Below are positions 33,871 to 44,322 of a stretch of DNA of 64,000 bases, piece by piece. The notes under the pieces are model-generated. The model was not told the DNA's origin. It did not search any database and saw nothing but the letters and a program-made list of their open reading frames with translations. The position numbers and the translations under genes were made by a program. Location: NCBI RefSeq assembly GCF_017562075.2, contig NC_054083.1:30475558-30539557 (forward strand), written 5' to 3'. Position 1 is the first letter of the stretch. Each line of letters opens with the position of its first letter. Source of the DNA: Anopheles merus. Taxonomy: Eukaryota > Arthropoda > Insecta > Diptera > Culicidae.

Positions 33871-35598
33871 GGGTGCTCGACAAGGAGACCCATCGCAAAA
33901 CGGTCGCCGCGCACGGCAAGGCGACGCAGGCGGGACAGACGTCGGGCGAGGGACTCAAATGGCGATCCTTCAGGCCCTTCGGCACCGCAACGACCCGCGC
34001 CGCAAGGGCCACCGTAAGCTGGAAAGTTATTAATCTTTTACTTCTTTTCTTTTCGTACCTTTCCAGCTTCCTTTTTCTTTTCTCTCCTTCTTTTTTTAGA
34101 CTTTCCCTATCTCTTTTCTCTTTAGTTTTTTTTCTTGTTTCCTCTATCCAATTTACGTTGTAGAAGAACTGCCTTACGTGCTTGGAGTGGTGACCAACGA
34201 TGCAGATCCCCCATTGTCCACCCGAAGTGTGGGTGATAGGATCACAGGGACCGCGTCGCACCACGGAAAGCAGCGTAAAAAGCAGAATCAGCAGACCAGA
34301 TCGCCGCAGCAGAGCGTCAACCAGGGTGCACCGCACGCACGACTCCTCATGAAGTAATACGCACCACAGCGTACCGGCAGGGTTGGGTAAGTCGGGGAGG
34401 GGGATGGAATACGCTCACTCCTCGTTAACAAAAAATAAAAAATATAAAAGAGCAGGGCTCGAAGATGCGTGGAGTTGACTGACAACACGGAGGAGCCTTC
34501 TGCTCAAGTATTGAAGATCGAACTGTTAGGCCTCCTTGTCCTGTAAAGTCACGAATAGCATCGTAAGTAGCGCGCAGTGGTCCGAGGCACTTACACGGTC
34601 TGAGCTGTTAAGTCACCAAGTGTTGGTGGAGGGCCAGAATTTGGGATTTCTAATTTAATACAGGATAGACAACCGTTACTGTAACCGTTGTAGGGTTCCG
34701 CCGAACTGTCAGCCAAGCACATCGCGGATAGGACAAAAAATAGTTAAATAGGGAACGAACGGCAGTTTCTGTCCTTTCAGTTAAACGAATTCACCGAGCG
34801 AACGCAAGCCACAAAACGCCTAAAATAAAAACCAATTTTTTGGCACCACGCCTTAGCCTAAGAAATTCGGTTATCTTTGTAAGTTTCTAACAGTAGGTAT
34901 GAGATTCCACCTTTCCTTTGCAAAATGACCTCGTAGCAATAATTACACAATTTCAGTTATTATTCATTAGTGTTAGCTTATACTATTAGCTGCATTGATA
35001 ACATTATTTTTCGCTTTTTCATTATTTTTTAGTATCGGCCTGATTTTTTTGCACCAGCATAACCAAAGAGTATCAAAGAGTTATATATCATATAACAGTC
35101 TATATGTGTGTTCCGATAAGCGGTTTAAAAGCAAAATGATAAAAGAGCTACATGAATGGTAAAAATAATCAAAAATGCGCTAAATTCATATTTCACCATC
35201 GCAAACAAACACCCCATAATGACCGATATCATATCTTTTGAAGACACGAAAACAGCACAGCAAAACATAAAAATTAGAGGTGCGGTTATAGAAGCTAGCA
35301 TCAGTGTTTCTACAAGCCGAAAATTCTAATGATCAAATACTATTGTAATGATTGTTAAGTTAATCAAGATTGTTTTTGGAATTCAGAATCATTCAGAAAA
35401 ACTGAAGAATTAAATGTAACGCAAAAACACAAGGTGAATAACGCTGTTTACATAGTAACATCTTGACTCGGTACATCACGTAAGGTGATCGCATGAAGTC
35501 CAATATGTGTTCATCACGCGCGATATATGTTTCAACAACTGTCAAATGTTAGCACAATAATTTTTCAATTTGGGTTTTGACCAATCCATCTAGTCTTG
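33871..35598. other. retrotransposon tail and intergenic DNA
   Basis: From 33.9 to ~34.5 kb the sequence is GC-rich with a T/C-rich patch (34.02-34.15 kb) and an A-rich stretch (AAAAAATAAAAAATATAAAA, ~34.43 kb). It may be the 3' region of the non-LTR element. Beyond that no gene or repeat was recognised up to the end of the first cadherin gene. Confidence 0.4.
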
Positions 35599-38500
35599 TC
35601 ATCTTCCAGTACTTGTCTTGTCATTCATTGAATGAATTGAAGCTAAGATTAAAACTACCACTATACACCATGCAAATATCAGCAAACACAATAATATTTC
35701 ATCAGACGTTATCAATGAATGCTTATTAAATTGTACTTCATTAAATAATTGTTGTATATTGTTCTTCATTACATAACATGTAGCTAACATTAAAATGAAT
35801 ACAATACCATGCGCATATATCTTTAAAGAAAAAGATTTATGAACTGAATTGAACCACTGACTACTGAAAGAAACGTTATTTGCCATAATCGGCTGCATAA
35901 AATCTATCGTATACCCATTGATTGTGAGGTTTCGCATGCAACCGTTATAATCTATCGTTTGTGGTATACCCACGAGGTGTAATGGCCAATTGGCAAAGCG
36001 ATTGACTGTACCACCCAACAAAATAGGCATGTTGCCTGGAAGAACCCCACTCCAATCCTTATTTTCATAGCGACTCCTACTGCTACCTTTCAAATTGTTG
36101 CTTGCAGTATGTATCTCAAACCGATGAGGCTCTAACACAATATCTACTGTTGTAAATGTATGTAAAATTAGTTGTTGGTGCTCGAACCTAATAATTCCAG
36201 TTCCATAGTCCAATAGTATAACCAACATACCATCTTTTATTTCCAATGCCAGAAAAGGTAGTGCCTTCAAAGATGGGTCATACTTCAGAGGACCCATGTA
36301 GAATACCAACCCGTCTTTATGTCGGGGCAATAACTCAATGCTGATGTTGTTTACGTTGCCACTGTTGATCGATGGATAGATTGCATACCCACTTTCATCA
36401 AAACAGATGTCCAATTTCTCGCACTGGGGACCTTCGAACCCCATGGGACAATTACATTTACCATTCTGGAAAGTGCCACCATTCAAGCATGCTACCAACG
36501 AAGATTGTATATGTGGGATGCATTGTGCTTGCATCAATGTGGTGATTCCCACAAACGAGCTAGTGTTGGTGTGCACTACGATTGGTTTTGCTGTTTTAAG
36601 GACCTTGTTCTTGCATGTCTGTGCACATGTATGTCCTTTCTCGATGCACTCATCGATACCAACCGTCACAATCCGATACCCGACGTCTTTCTCCAATTTG
36701 CGTAAATGCAAACTTAACACTGCATTTAAGACCTCTGACGATGTGTAAATAGTATCATCTACTGCAAAGAACACGTCCAAGAATGCACCACGGGCAAGCT
36801 TACGATTGTTGATCGTAAATATATCCACCTGATCTGGGCTGGTATCCAAAATGCTTGCAATGCTTTGCTGAAGTCGATACATGGGAGTGTTGAGCTCACC
36901 CAGTGTCTGAGATATGAATGTCTCAGCCGTTACATTGTAGAAGCGAATCGATCCACTCTGGTTGACCGCTTCCTCCGAGTTATTCTTCACTGTCACCGTT
37001 ACACGAGCAGATACGTTGTGTCGTGAAAAATCGGATGATTCTTCAATCACTGTAAATTCTAGATTGTATATACCTTCGGGTGTGCCTTTTAGCATCATAA
37101 TCATACCGCTCTTGAAATTGAGCCTGAAGTGTTTCCTGTTCCTGATCCTATCATCCCAAAGGATTATCTTGTTGGAAATATCTTCATTATCATAATCGAT
37201 GTACACACTTCCTATCAGTTTATCTGTAAGCGTGCCTGCATAATTGTGAACAATGATGTGCCTTTTATTGATATAATTGATTTGCTCATAACTCCTCAAA
37301 CTCCTTAAAATTTCTTGAAAAGTTTTGTCGTTGGTCCGCTGCTCTTGTGTTTGAATGTTAGTGATTGCATTCTGGGGAATAATGGTTAGATCTCTATTGA
37401 TAATTTTAACTATTAACGTATGAGAGCTCATGTTTGGTTTACCATTTCGAAGTAAGGCGGATGGTGCGTTGTCTTCAGCAGATATTTTGATAATATATAT
37501 GTCCTTTTTGTCATCAAACAGCCTATTTTGTTTCGTTACTGTTCCGGTGTGGGAATCAATTGTAAAATGCAGCTGATTACTTTCGGCGATGCTATACGAA
37601 ATTATATTGTTAGCTGATGTAGCATCCAAATCGTACGCATGTATTTGGATTACCGGTGAATTGTCGATGAGTTCATATTCGAGATATGATACATCTTTAA
37701 TGATCACCGGAATATTATCATTTACGTCCAGGATCATGATCTTTACCACAGCCTCTGTCGCTAGATCGTGCCTGTTCGTAGCTTTCACAGTTATCGTGTA
37801 TTCGGTGACCCTTTCATAATCGAGCGCTCTTGCCAGCTTAATGTGGGCTGTATTATCAATCTGCTCCAACAGGAATGTGTTCATCGAGTTGGTCTGTTCA
37901 AATTTACCTCGAACTATCTCTAAAATAACGTTGCTATCGTTGTTTATATTTGATTTCGCCTCAAACACTGCCAATACCTGATCAAATGCAGTGAAATTTT
38001 CGTGTAATATGACAGGAGCTTCTGGCACTTTGGTGAAATATGGTAAGCGTTTGTCAGCGTCAATTATGCATACTTTCACATCAACTTCTGGGTTTTCTGA
38101 TTCGTTTTCTATATAACCTTGATTGTAAGCGCGAACACGAAGCGCATAATACTCTCCTGGGTGGCGATCGATGCGCTTATCCAGTGTGAATACACCAGTA
38201 TGTTGGTCAATCTCGAAGTAACTGCTATCTCCATATTCCTTTACGATTTCGAAAAAAACGTCATTTGTTTGGTCGTCGATATCCGTTGCTGTGATGATGG
38301 TCACTTGTTGGCGAAGTGTCATATTCATGGAGACAAACGCTTCATAATAATCTTTCTCAAACACTGGCGGATTGTCATTGATGTCTAGAATTGTCACTTT
38401 GATCGTGCACACATCATCCAGACTGGACAGACCGTTATCGGTCGCTCGTACCGTAATGTAAAACTCGGTATCCCGATACGGAGGATCTCGATCGAAGATG

Positions 38501-38793
38501 TATGCCGAAAAGATCTCACCCGTATCTTCATCGATGGCGAAAAGCTGTTCTTCTCTCATTTCATTTAAAATGCTGTACTTAATCGTTTGAGATTGGTCTG
38601 GATCAGTGGCGGTCACGCGGAGTACAGATGTCCCAGGTTCTTGTTCTTCTTTCAATGTCGGCTTGTATTCTCCACAATTGTGAAAGTTTGGTTTATGATT
38701 TACAGGTGCTTTGAAATCCGTTGCTGCAAAACAGTGGCAATGAAACCAGTTTGATGAAACCAGCAAAAGGACGAAACCTATTTGTCTCGTCAT
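35599..38793 (-). CDS. intronless neural-cadherin-like protein 1
   Basis: A single 1,064-residue frame. A signal peptide (~1-24) precedes four cadherin repeats (about 43-145, 146-251, 252-362, 363-470). These carry DPD, DxNDN and LDRE-like calcium-binding motifs that are clear in repeats 1, 3 and partly 4. Then come a membrane-proximal cadherin region (~515-735), an EGF-like module with NGGTFQNGKCNCPMGFEG (768-791) and a laminin-G domain (~800-957). Two hydrophobic segments follow (~990-1008, ~1033-1052). This order is that of insect classical DN-cadherins (CadN/CadN2). The beta-catenin-binding cytoplasmic tail is absent, and a second hydrophobic segment is unusual. An AG splice acceptor lies ~40 bp before the ATG, so a 5'UTR intron is likely. 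Confidence 0.85.
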   Translation of the reverse strand: MTRQIGFVLLLVSSNWFHCHCFAATDFKAPVNHKPNFHNCGEYKPTLKEEQEPGTSVLRVTATDPDQSQTIKYSILNEMREEQLFAIDEDTGEIFSAYIFDRDPPYRDTEFYITVRATDNGLSSLDDVCTIKVTILDINDNPPVFEKDYYEAFVSMNMTLRQQVTIITATDIDDQTNDVFFEIVKEYGDSSYFEIDQHTGVFTLDKRIDRHPGEYYALRVRAYNQGYIENESENPEVDVKVCIIDADKRLPYFTKVPEAPVILHENFTAFDQVLAVFEAKSNINNDSNVILEIVRGKFEQTNSMNTFLLEQIDNTAHIKLARALDYERVTEYTITVKATNRHDLATEAVVKIMILDVNDNIPVIIKDVSYLEYELIDNSPVIQIHAYDLDATSANNIISYSIAESNQLHFTIDSHTGTVTKQNRLFDDKKDIYIIKISAEDNAPSALLRNGKPNMSSHTLIVKIINRDLTIIPQNAITNIQTQEQRTNDKTFQEILRSLRSYEQINYINKRHIIVHNYAGTLTDKLIGSVYIDYDNEDISNKIILWDDRIRNRKHFRLNFKSGMIMMLKGTPEGIYNLEFTVIEESSDFSRHNVSARVTVTVKNNSEEAVNQSGSIRFYNVTAETFISQTLGELNTPMYRLQQSIASILDTSPDQVDIFTINNRKLARGAFLDVFFAVDDTIYTSSEVLNAVLSLHLRKLEKDVGYRIVTVGIDECIEKGHTCAQTCKNKVLKTAKPIVVHTNTSSFVGITTLMQAQCIPHIQSSLVACLNGGTFQNGKCNCPMGFEGPQCEKLDICFDESGYAIYPSINSGNVNNISIELLPRHKDGLVFYMGPLKYDPSLKALPFLALEIKDGMLVILLDYGTGIIRFEHQQLILHTFTTVDIVLEPHRFEIHTASNNLKGSSRSRYENKDWSGVLPGNMPILLGGTVNRFANWPLHLVGIPQTIDYNGCMRNLTINGYTIDFMQPIMANNVSFSSQWFNSVHKSFSLKIYAHGIVFILMLATCYVMKNNIQQLFNEVQFNKHSLITSDEILLCLLIFAWCIVVVLILASIHSMNDKTSTGR

Positions 38794-39179
38794 TTTGTCA
38801 GCTTATTCGTTTCACATAGATGACAAATAGGAGTACTCCTGAAAAAAGCAATCGTAACAGTTTCTATTATAATGAGTTTTGACATCACTGCTTAGCTCTT
38901 GTTGCCCCGCTTGATAGATTTTAGTGGAGCTTGTAAATGAACTATATTTTATCTGGGCGCGTGCAAGTTAATTTAATATGATTCAATGTCAGAAATTATC
39001 ATTTAAACGAATGATCATCTATCAATGCCAAGGATAGTGAAAATAGCAATAGTAAAACACAGTACAAACAAAGAGCGAAATGTAACAAAAAAATGTATAT
39101 ATTTTTAATCTATTTCGCATTTTTATCTGAGATATGATGGCATCTCTTACCAAAAAGGCAAACAGATATTAAATCAATC

Positions 39180-39383
39180 TTCTTCTTCTTCTTTGGCTCA
39201 ACAACCGTTGTCGGTCAAGGCCTGCCTGCACCACTTGTGGGTTTGGCTTTCAGTGACTAATTGATTTCCCCCTATAGAAGGATAGTCAGTCCTACGTATG
39301 GCGGCACGGTCCATTTGGGGATTGAACCCATGACGGGCATGTTGTTAAGTCGCACGAGTTGACGACTGCACTACGAGACCGGC
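39180..39383 (-). mobile_element. full-length SINE (subfamily A)
   Basis: A reverse-oriented copy. The GAA tail reads as TTCTTCTTC at the left, and the tRNA-like head ends at the right. AAATCAATC occurs on both sides (39171-39179 and 39388-39396), consistent with a target duplication. It lies upstream of cadherin 1, probably inside its 5'UTR intron. Confidence 0.85.
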
Positions 39384-39867
39384 TATCAAATCAATCACAT
39401 TGTGTAAAAAAATAACATAACCTTTTGAATAATAACTTTAATTTAATTTAATCTAATCTTTATCAGATATAATGTTGCACATCACCATTAACGTAATGTG
39501 CACGTTCGCACACAAAATTACTCTAATCAACACAACGCATCTAGTACAACACAATAACATTTGAAAGAAGGAAATATCTCGAAACACTTTCGTGGTCTAT
39601 CATTACTAGTCTTTGGCTTCGAACAACTGCATCATCTACACATCACCAACAAAAGTATATCCAATGCATTGATTACAGGATCTTAAACTGCATCAAGCTT
39701 TTATAAATTATGTCAATTTACTTTCAGTTTCATTTGGTTTTCAACTTTCAATATGATGTTTACAATGTATGTAAAAGCTTTTCCTTTACATTAAACTTTT
39801 TGTTACACTATTTTTCACAAGTAATATTAAGTTCCCAAACAATACTGGCACATATTTCATCACTCAC

Positions 39868-40058
39868 TTTGCCGTAACGGTCAATTGTAAATATTCCTTA
39901 CTACATCACACTTGTAATAAGGAAAGTAGTTACTTTCACTTGTTAAACAGATTTTTTTGTTAGTATTGTTACTCCTTTGGATGAAGATATGTTATGACGA
40001 GTACTCACTTTTAAACTCACTCACTGTTTAAATTTGTACATTGAGTGCAAGCTATATA
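39868..40058 (-). promoter_or_regulatory. candidate promoter and 5'UTR exon, cadherin 1
   Basis: On the minus strand TATATA begins at 40058 and a CAGT initiator-like site has its A at 40025, a 33-base spacing. A donor-like AA|GTGAGTG lies near 39868. An acceptor (TTTTTTCAG) sits just before the cadherin-1 start. The model would give a short non-coding first exon and a ~1-kb intron that contains a SINE. This is inference only. Confidence 0.35.
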
Positions 40059-42103
40059 CTTTCAACGCTATCAGCTCGAAGTAGGGTACTTTGCTCTGTT
40101 CAAAGATAATTCAATGCGTGGTATCTAATCAGTAGTGCGTTTCAAACCAGCTTGAAAGTAGATTATCTGTTTCTTAGAAATCGTAAAGTCGAAAACCGAG
40201 ATGATTTATGTTACGCGAAACCAGTGACGTGTTTAACGGTAAACAAAGTAAGCAACTGCGGGGGGCCCCGTGAATGAGGGGCCCCGGAATCTTTAGTCCA
40301 TTATCCATAACAGTAGATAGAATATGACACTTTCATAGCAAGGAGGGCCTTGTGGGTGATGGTCGATGGGGCCCCGCGCTAGACAAACCCTAAGTACCCC
40401 CCCCAGCTTAGCAACAAAGTTTAAGTTGAAATGTTACATAATCAAAGACGGATGCCGAGTACCTCCCGGTAATCATGTACAGAGGGCCTCATTCATGTAC
40501 AGAGGGCCTTTGGATTTTTCGAGATTAACTTCGTTTGTAAAAACCAAGGTCAATATTCCTTGATACCATTTTGAATAGAAACATAAACATTTTTAAGAAT
40601 AAAACTCTTCTAGTTGCCGATAAGACAATTAGAACTGGAAAGATGAATTCCATAAAATGATTTCATTATCACTATGTTTACGGAACCCATCAATTTAACG
40701 GAATTTATATTTTGAAGTGAAATACTAAGAATACCTTTTGTGTCATCTTGATTTTTACTTTTCGTAAATTTATCATAACACTATGAGTTTGAAGCATATG
40801 GATTTTCTGATACATATGTGATATACCTAACTCTACGGAACCCGTCAAATAGGCGGATGGGTTGATTACATTTGGTTTATTTAGTTGAGTTGTAACATTT
40901 TTCATTTAAAGTAAATTTAAAGAAAATGAAAGATAACTATAAAACACTTATTGATAATTCTTTTTTAAATTTAAAATTTAAATAAAGTGGCTTCAAATGG
41001 TATTGCTGATCAACTTGCTCAACGAGTTTTTTTGAAACTCCCGTGGAAATCGGTCAAAATGTGGCATCGAAAAGATATCGGTTCATGTGTTCGGTGAAAC
41101 AATAAGGACTATTACAATAAATTAGCATTGCGTAGAATTTTTTTATGGAAACCAACACATGTTAAACGATTCATAATTTTAGTAAAATTGGGGTTTTCAT
41201 GATTTAACCAATCTAAATACGTATTTTTTATCCACCCGTCAAATTGACGGGTGTCTGTAGAAATAGGTATATAAAAGACGCCCGTAAACCTAGAGTTAAA
41301 ATTGTATGTCTATAATATTATGAAGAAAAACATAAAACAGTAAAAGCTTATAGATCGGAGTAACGATACGAAATACAAATAATCTAAGAGTCAAGAGTAT
41401 ACAATGTGTAGGAAGTTATTGGTGGGTTTACCAATTAATTCACAATAAAGCATATTTTGAGGCTGAATGACATTTTGTAGATAATTTTACATCCCCCCAA
41501 GAACACTGTAGCAAAAAAAAGCTAAATGCTTAATAACACTGTGTGCGAATGGGAACAAGATGAGTTTGGATTGGCGTTTTCAGAAAGTCTATCCAACTGG
41601 CAGTTTTTACGCTATTTCCGTGTTCCTTCGGAAGTGTATGTTTTGTGGCTACTCTGACTTATCGATGTCTGGATCGCAAGCATACCGAACGTTTGCTGGG
41701 CTTTTAAAAAGTCTATCACGGGGCTCCAACGACCAGAACGTACTTACTTCACTCTTCCGCGCTGAAAAATATCCTTATATGTTATCTCAGGTGTTATGTT
41801 ATCTTCAGTTATGGTTTATTTTAAAAATAAACAGATTAATCAATAACAGAAAGCAGAATTCAGTGAAAAGATTACAACCACGCTTTTCTAAGCTTTGTGG
41901 CATTAAAGGAGCAGGGTGAATTTTATGTATTTTTATTTCAGCGACCATGTTTATCAAGAATCGTATTTCCCAAGTATGATAAAATATAAGGTAAAACAGG
42001 TGTTTACAGAGTTTTCCAATTGAATAAATAGAGTATGCTGTTAATCTCAACATCTTTGATATCGATGTCAATATTTTCCACGGCTTAATGCATGCATCCA
42101 TAT
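40059..42103. other. spacer between cadherins, left part
   Basis: Around 40.23-40.55 kb are GGGGCCCC-rich words beginning CAGTGACGTGTTTAACGG, with the direct repeat ATGTACAGAGGGCCT. This looks like a decayed hAT-type fragment. Around 40.83-41.30 kb, ends TAACTCTACGG and CCTAGAGTTA plus the palindrome CACCCGTCAAATTGACGGGT suggest another old MITE. A 119-codon plus-strand frame at 41560-41919 matches nothing I recognise and is probably not a gene. Confidence 0.45.
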
Positions 42104-42694
42104 AAAAGTCTATATAATACAGAGGTCGATGCATAGCTCGGTTTTGGTCCACCATTTTGAAAGCTTGTTTTGACAGTTGAAAAAGATGAAAAAGCGTTCA
42201 TAAACGATTCCAAACAACCAAACACTTTTCAGGGCTAATTGTGCATTTTGTGCACAAAATCTAGCGTAACTATACATTTCTTTCTCATGAACGTGGCATG
42301 GAGTAGTGTTTTCAGTAATTTATCACTTAAAAACGACCACAATCAGAAATCTAGCGTCTTAGCTTTGGTGCTCTTGAACTGCACATGATGAGTTCGTCGT
42401 AATTTCGAGCAATAATCTGATTGATTGAATTGATAATTACTCTATAATTATATATTTTTTTATATTCGTCAACTTTTTCAGGAACAAGATTATGAACAAA
42501 CGTCGTAAAAATTACCGAAAATGAATTCAGACCACTGCATGCACAACAACTAAAACCTCAATGCATGCTGCGATGAAACTATTGAAGCTTTTTCATCCAG
42601 CTGTCAACATTTTGATTCAACCTTTCAACATTTCAAATGTCAACATTTGATCAAATATTCTGGATGACTCGACCTCTGTATTATATGGACTTTG
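42104..42694 (-). mobile_element. MITE copy B, inverse of the 26.7-kb copy
   Basis: This has the same terminal inverted repeats as the element at 26732-27277 (AAAGTCTATATAATACAGAG). Its interior is the reverse complement of that copy, including the word TTTTGGTCCACCATTTT. It is slightly longer (591 bp) and more diverged. No exact flanking duplication remains, which suggests an older insertion. Confidence 0.8.
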
Positions 42695-42810
42695 CGATAT
42701 TTCCAGTGCCCTACTTTCCGATCATATCGCCATTGGAAACAACATTCATTTTAAGCACATCTCTTGGAAATGCCGACAATTAAATGGTCACCATTACTTT
42801 TTCCTTGCCC

Positions 42811-43020
42811 TTCTTCTTCTTCTTTTTTTGGCACAACAACTGCTGCCGGTCAAGGCCTGCCTGCACCCGCTAGTGAAGTGGGCTAGGCTTTCAGTGACAT
42901 TTTGTTACCGTAACAGGATAGTCAGTCCTACGTATGGGGGCACGGTCTATTCGGGGCTTGAACCCATGACGGACATGTTGTTAAGTCGTTAGAGTTGACG
43001 ACTGTTCCACCCGACCGACC
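42811..43020 (-). mobile_element. SINE (subfamily A), reverse orientation
   Basis: The sequence runs from a TTCTTCTTC tail through GCAACAACTGCTGCCGG-like and GGCTTTCAGTGACA words to the inverted box-B word TTGAACCCATGACGG and head. Flanks share only a vague CACCATTA/CAACCATTA similarity, so its target duplication has decayed. Confidence 0.8.
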
Positions 43021-43366
43021 CAACCATTATTTATATTCCTCGCCCTACCTCACCATCAATTCATAACACGTTGCATATCAATACACAATCGTTCTAAAAC
43101 ATTTACCACCGCCTAAAACATCTAGCTTTTATGGTCTGCAATGCCAAACACACTCATCATCATATCATCACATCTGATCGTACAATGTTCCTGAACTTTC
43201 CTTTTTCCCGGTTAGAGTAACGGTAACGGTTAGAAATTTTAAAGGGGCGGTCCCGTGGTACGGTCGTCAACTCGAACGATTCAATAACATGCCCGTCACG
43301 GGTTCAAGTCTACAATAGACCGTCCCCCGTAGCAAGGATTGACTATCCGTCTGCGTGGTAATGAAT

Positions 43367-44097
43367 TACTACTTTTTTATTCGGTCAAATATAGGTACCT
43401 TCGAAGTAATCCCCTTCTGATGCAATGCACCTCTTCCACCTCTTCCTCCACTCCTCGAAGCAGGTGGAAAACGCGAATGCAGGGATGTCCTTTAGTTCCG
43501 CCGTCGTTGCGGCTTCAATCTCCTCGATAGTGTCAAAACGGTGTCCCCGAAGCGGCCGCTTTAGCCTGTTGAACAGCCAGAAGTCGGCTGGAGCCAAATC
43601 TGGTGAATACGGCAGTTGCGGAACAATATGGGTGCCAGTTTTTGCGAAAAACTCCCTCAAAGTGATGGCCGTATGGGAGGGTGCATTATCGTGATGCAAA
43701 AACCAGCTGTTGTTTTTCCACAAATCCGTTCGCTTTTGTCGGATGAACTTCCGCAAACGCCGCATTGCGCTTAGATAGTACTCTTTGTTCACAGTTTGGC
43801 CGTTCGGAAGAAATTCCTTGTGAACCACCCCACGGTAATCAAAGAATACCGTTAGCATCACTTTGATTTTCGATCGGCTTTGGTGACCGTCCGTCCGGGG
43901 AGACCATCCACCTCGACCGACGACAAAAACACTTGACGCAGCTCCGAAAACAAATTGTCCGAACGGGATGATGTAGTGACTTGAAACTTGGCAGATCTGT
44001 TGAAAACATACATACTGACAAACGAAAAATAAAAACGAAAGGTTTCTTTTGGCGCGCGAAATTTGACATCCAATGTCACCTTACTAGGACAAAGTAT
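43367..44097 (-). mobile_element. mariner remnant inside the SINE
   Basis: The fragment carries the C-terminal part of a mariner transposase on the minus strand and unrelated sequence upstream of it. It sits between the two halves of the SINE at a TA-containing site (GAATAAGTC in the uninterrupted copy). Terminal inverted repeats are not convincing, so the element may have been internally rearranged. Confidence 0.7.
43385..43858 (-). pseudogene. mariner transposase, N-terminally truncated
   Basis: About 157 codons remain: MLTVFFDYRGVVHKEFLPNG, then HHDNAPSHTA with the second catalytic Asp, and YSPDLAPADFWLF with the third. The 34-residue spacing gives the mariner DD34D signature. The helix-turn-helix N-terminus and the first Asp are missing. 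Upstream, an out-of-frame trace of PGRTVTKADRKSK precedes the readable part, which indicates a frameshift. It is not functional. Confidence 0.88.
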
Positions 44098-44150
44098 TAA
44101 GTCTCGAAAGCCTTATAGGCCGGGAAGTCCGCGTAGGACGTTACGCCGAC

Positions 44151-44182
44151 AAGAAGAAGAAGAAGAAGAAGAAGAAGAAGAA

Positions 44183-44213
<31 letters not shown>

Positions 44214-44322
44214 AAGAAGAAGAAGAAGAAGAAGAAGAAGAAGAAGAAGAAGAAGAAGAAGAAGAAGAAGAAGAAGAAGAAGAAGAAGAATAAGAAGAAT
44301 AAGAAGAAGAAGAAAAAAGGGG
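44151..44322 (+). repeat. long (GAA)n microsatellite at SINE tail
   Basis: Roughly 170 bases of nearly perfect AAG/GAA trinucleotides with a few TAAGAA interruptions start directly at the end of the SINE tail. The poly-Ser frame on the other strand is a by-product. Confidence 0.92.

Larger units (their letters stand above)
43244..44150 (+). mobile_element. SINE (subfamily B) split by a mariner remnant
   Basis: The SINE head (43244-43366) has GTGGTACGGTCGTCAACTCG, GGGTTCAAG and CTGCGTGGTAATGAA. The tail resumes at 44098 with TAAGTCTCGAAAGCC and runs to GGACGTTACGCCGACAAG, then into a long GAA array. The homologous copy at 53.4 kb shows that these two pieces are normally adjacent. About 730 bp of mariner-derived and unknown sequence lie between them. 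Confidence 0.8.

Noticed and set aside
41560..41919. 119-codon plus-strand frame
   Set aside because: No recognisable domain, in a region of old repeats, without promoter or splice support.
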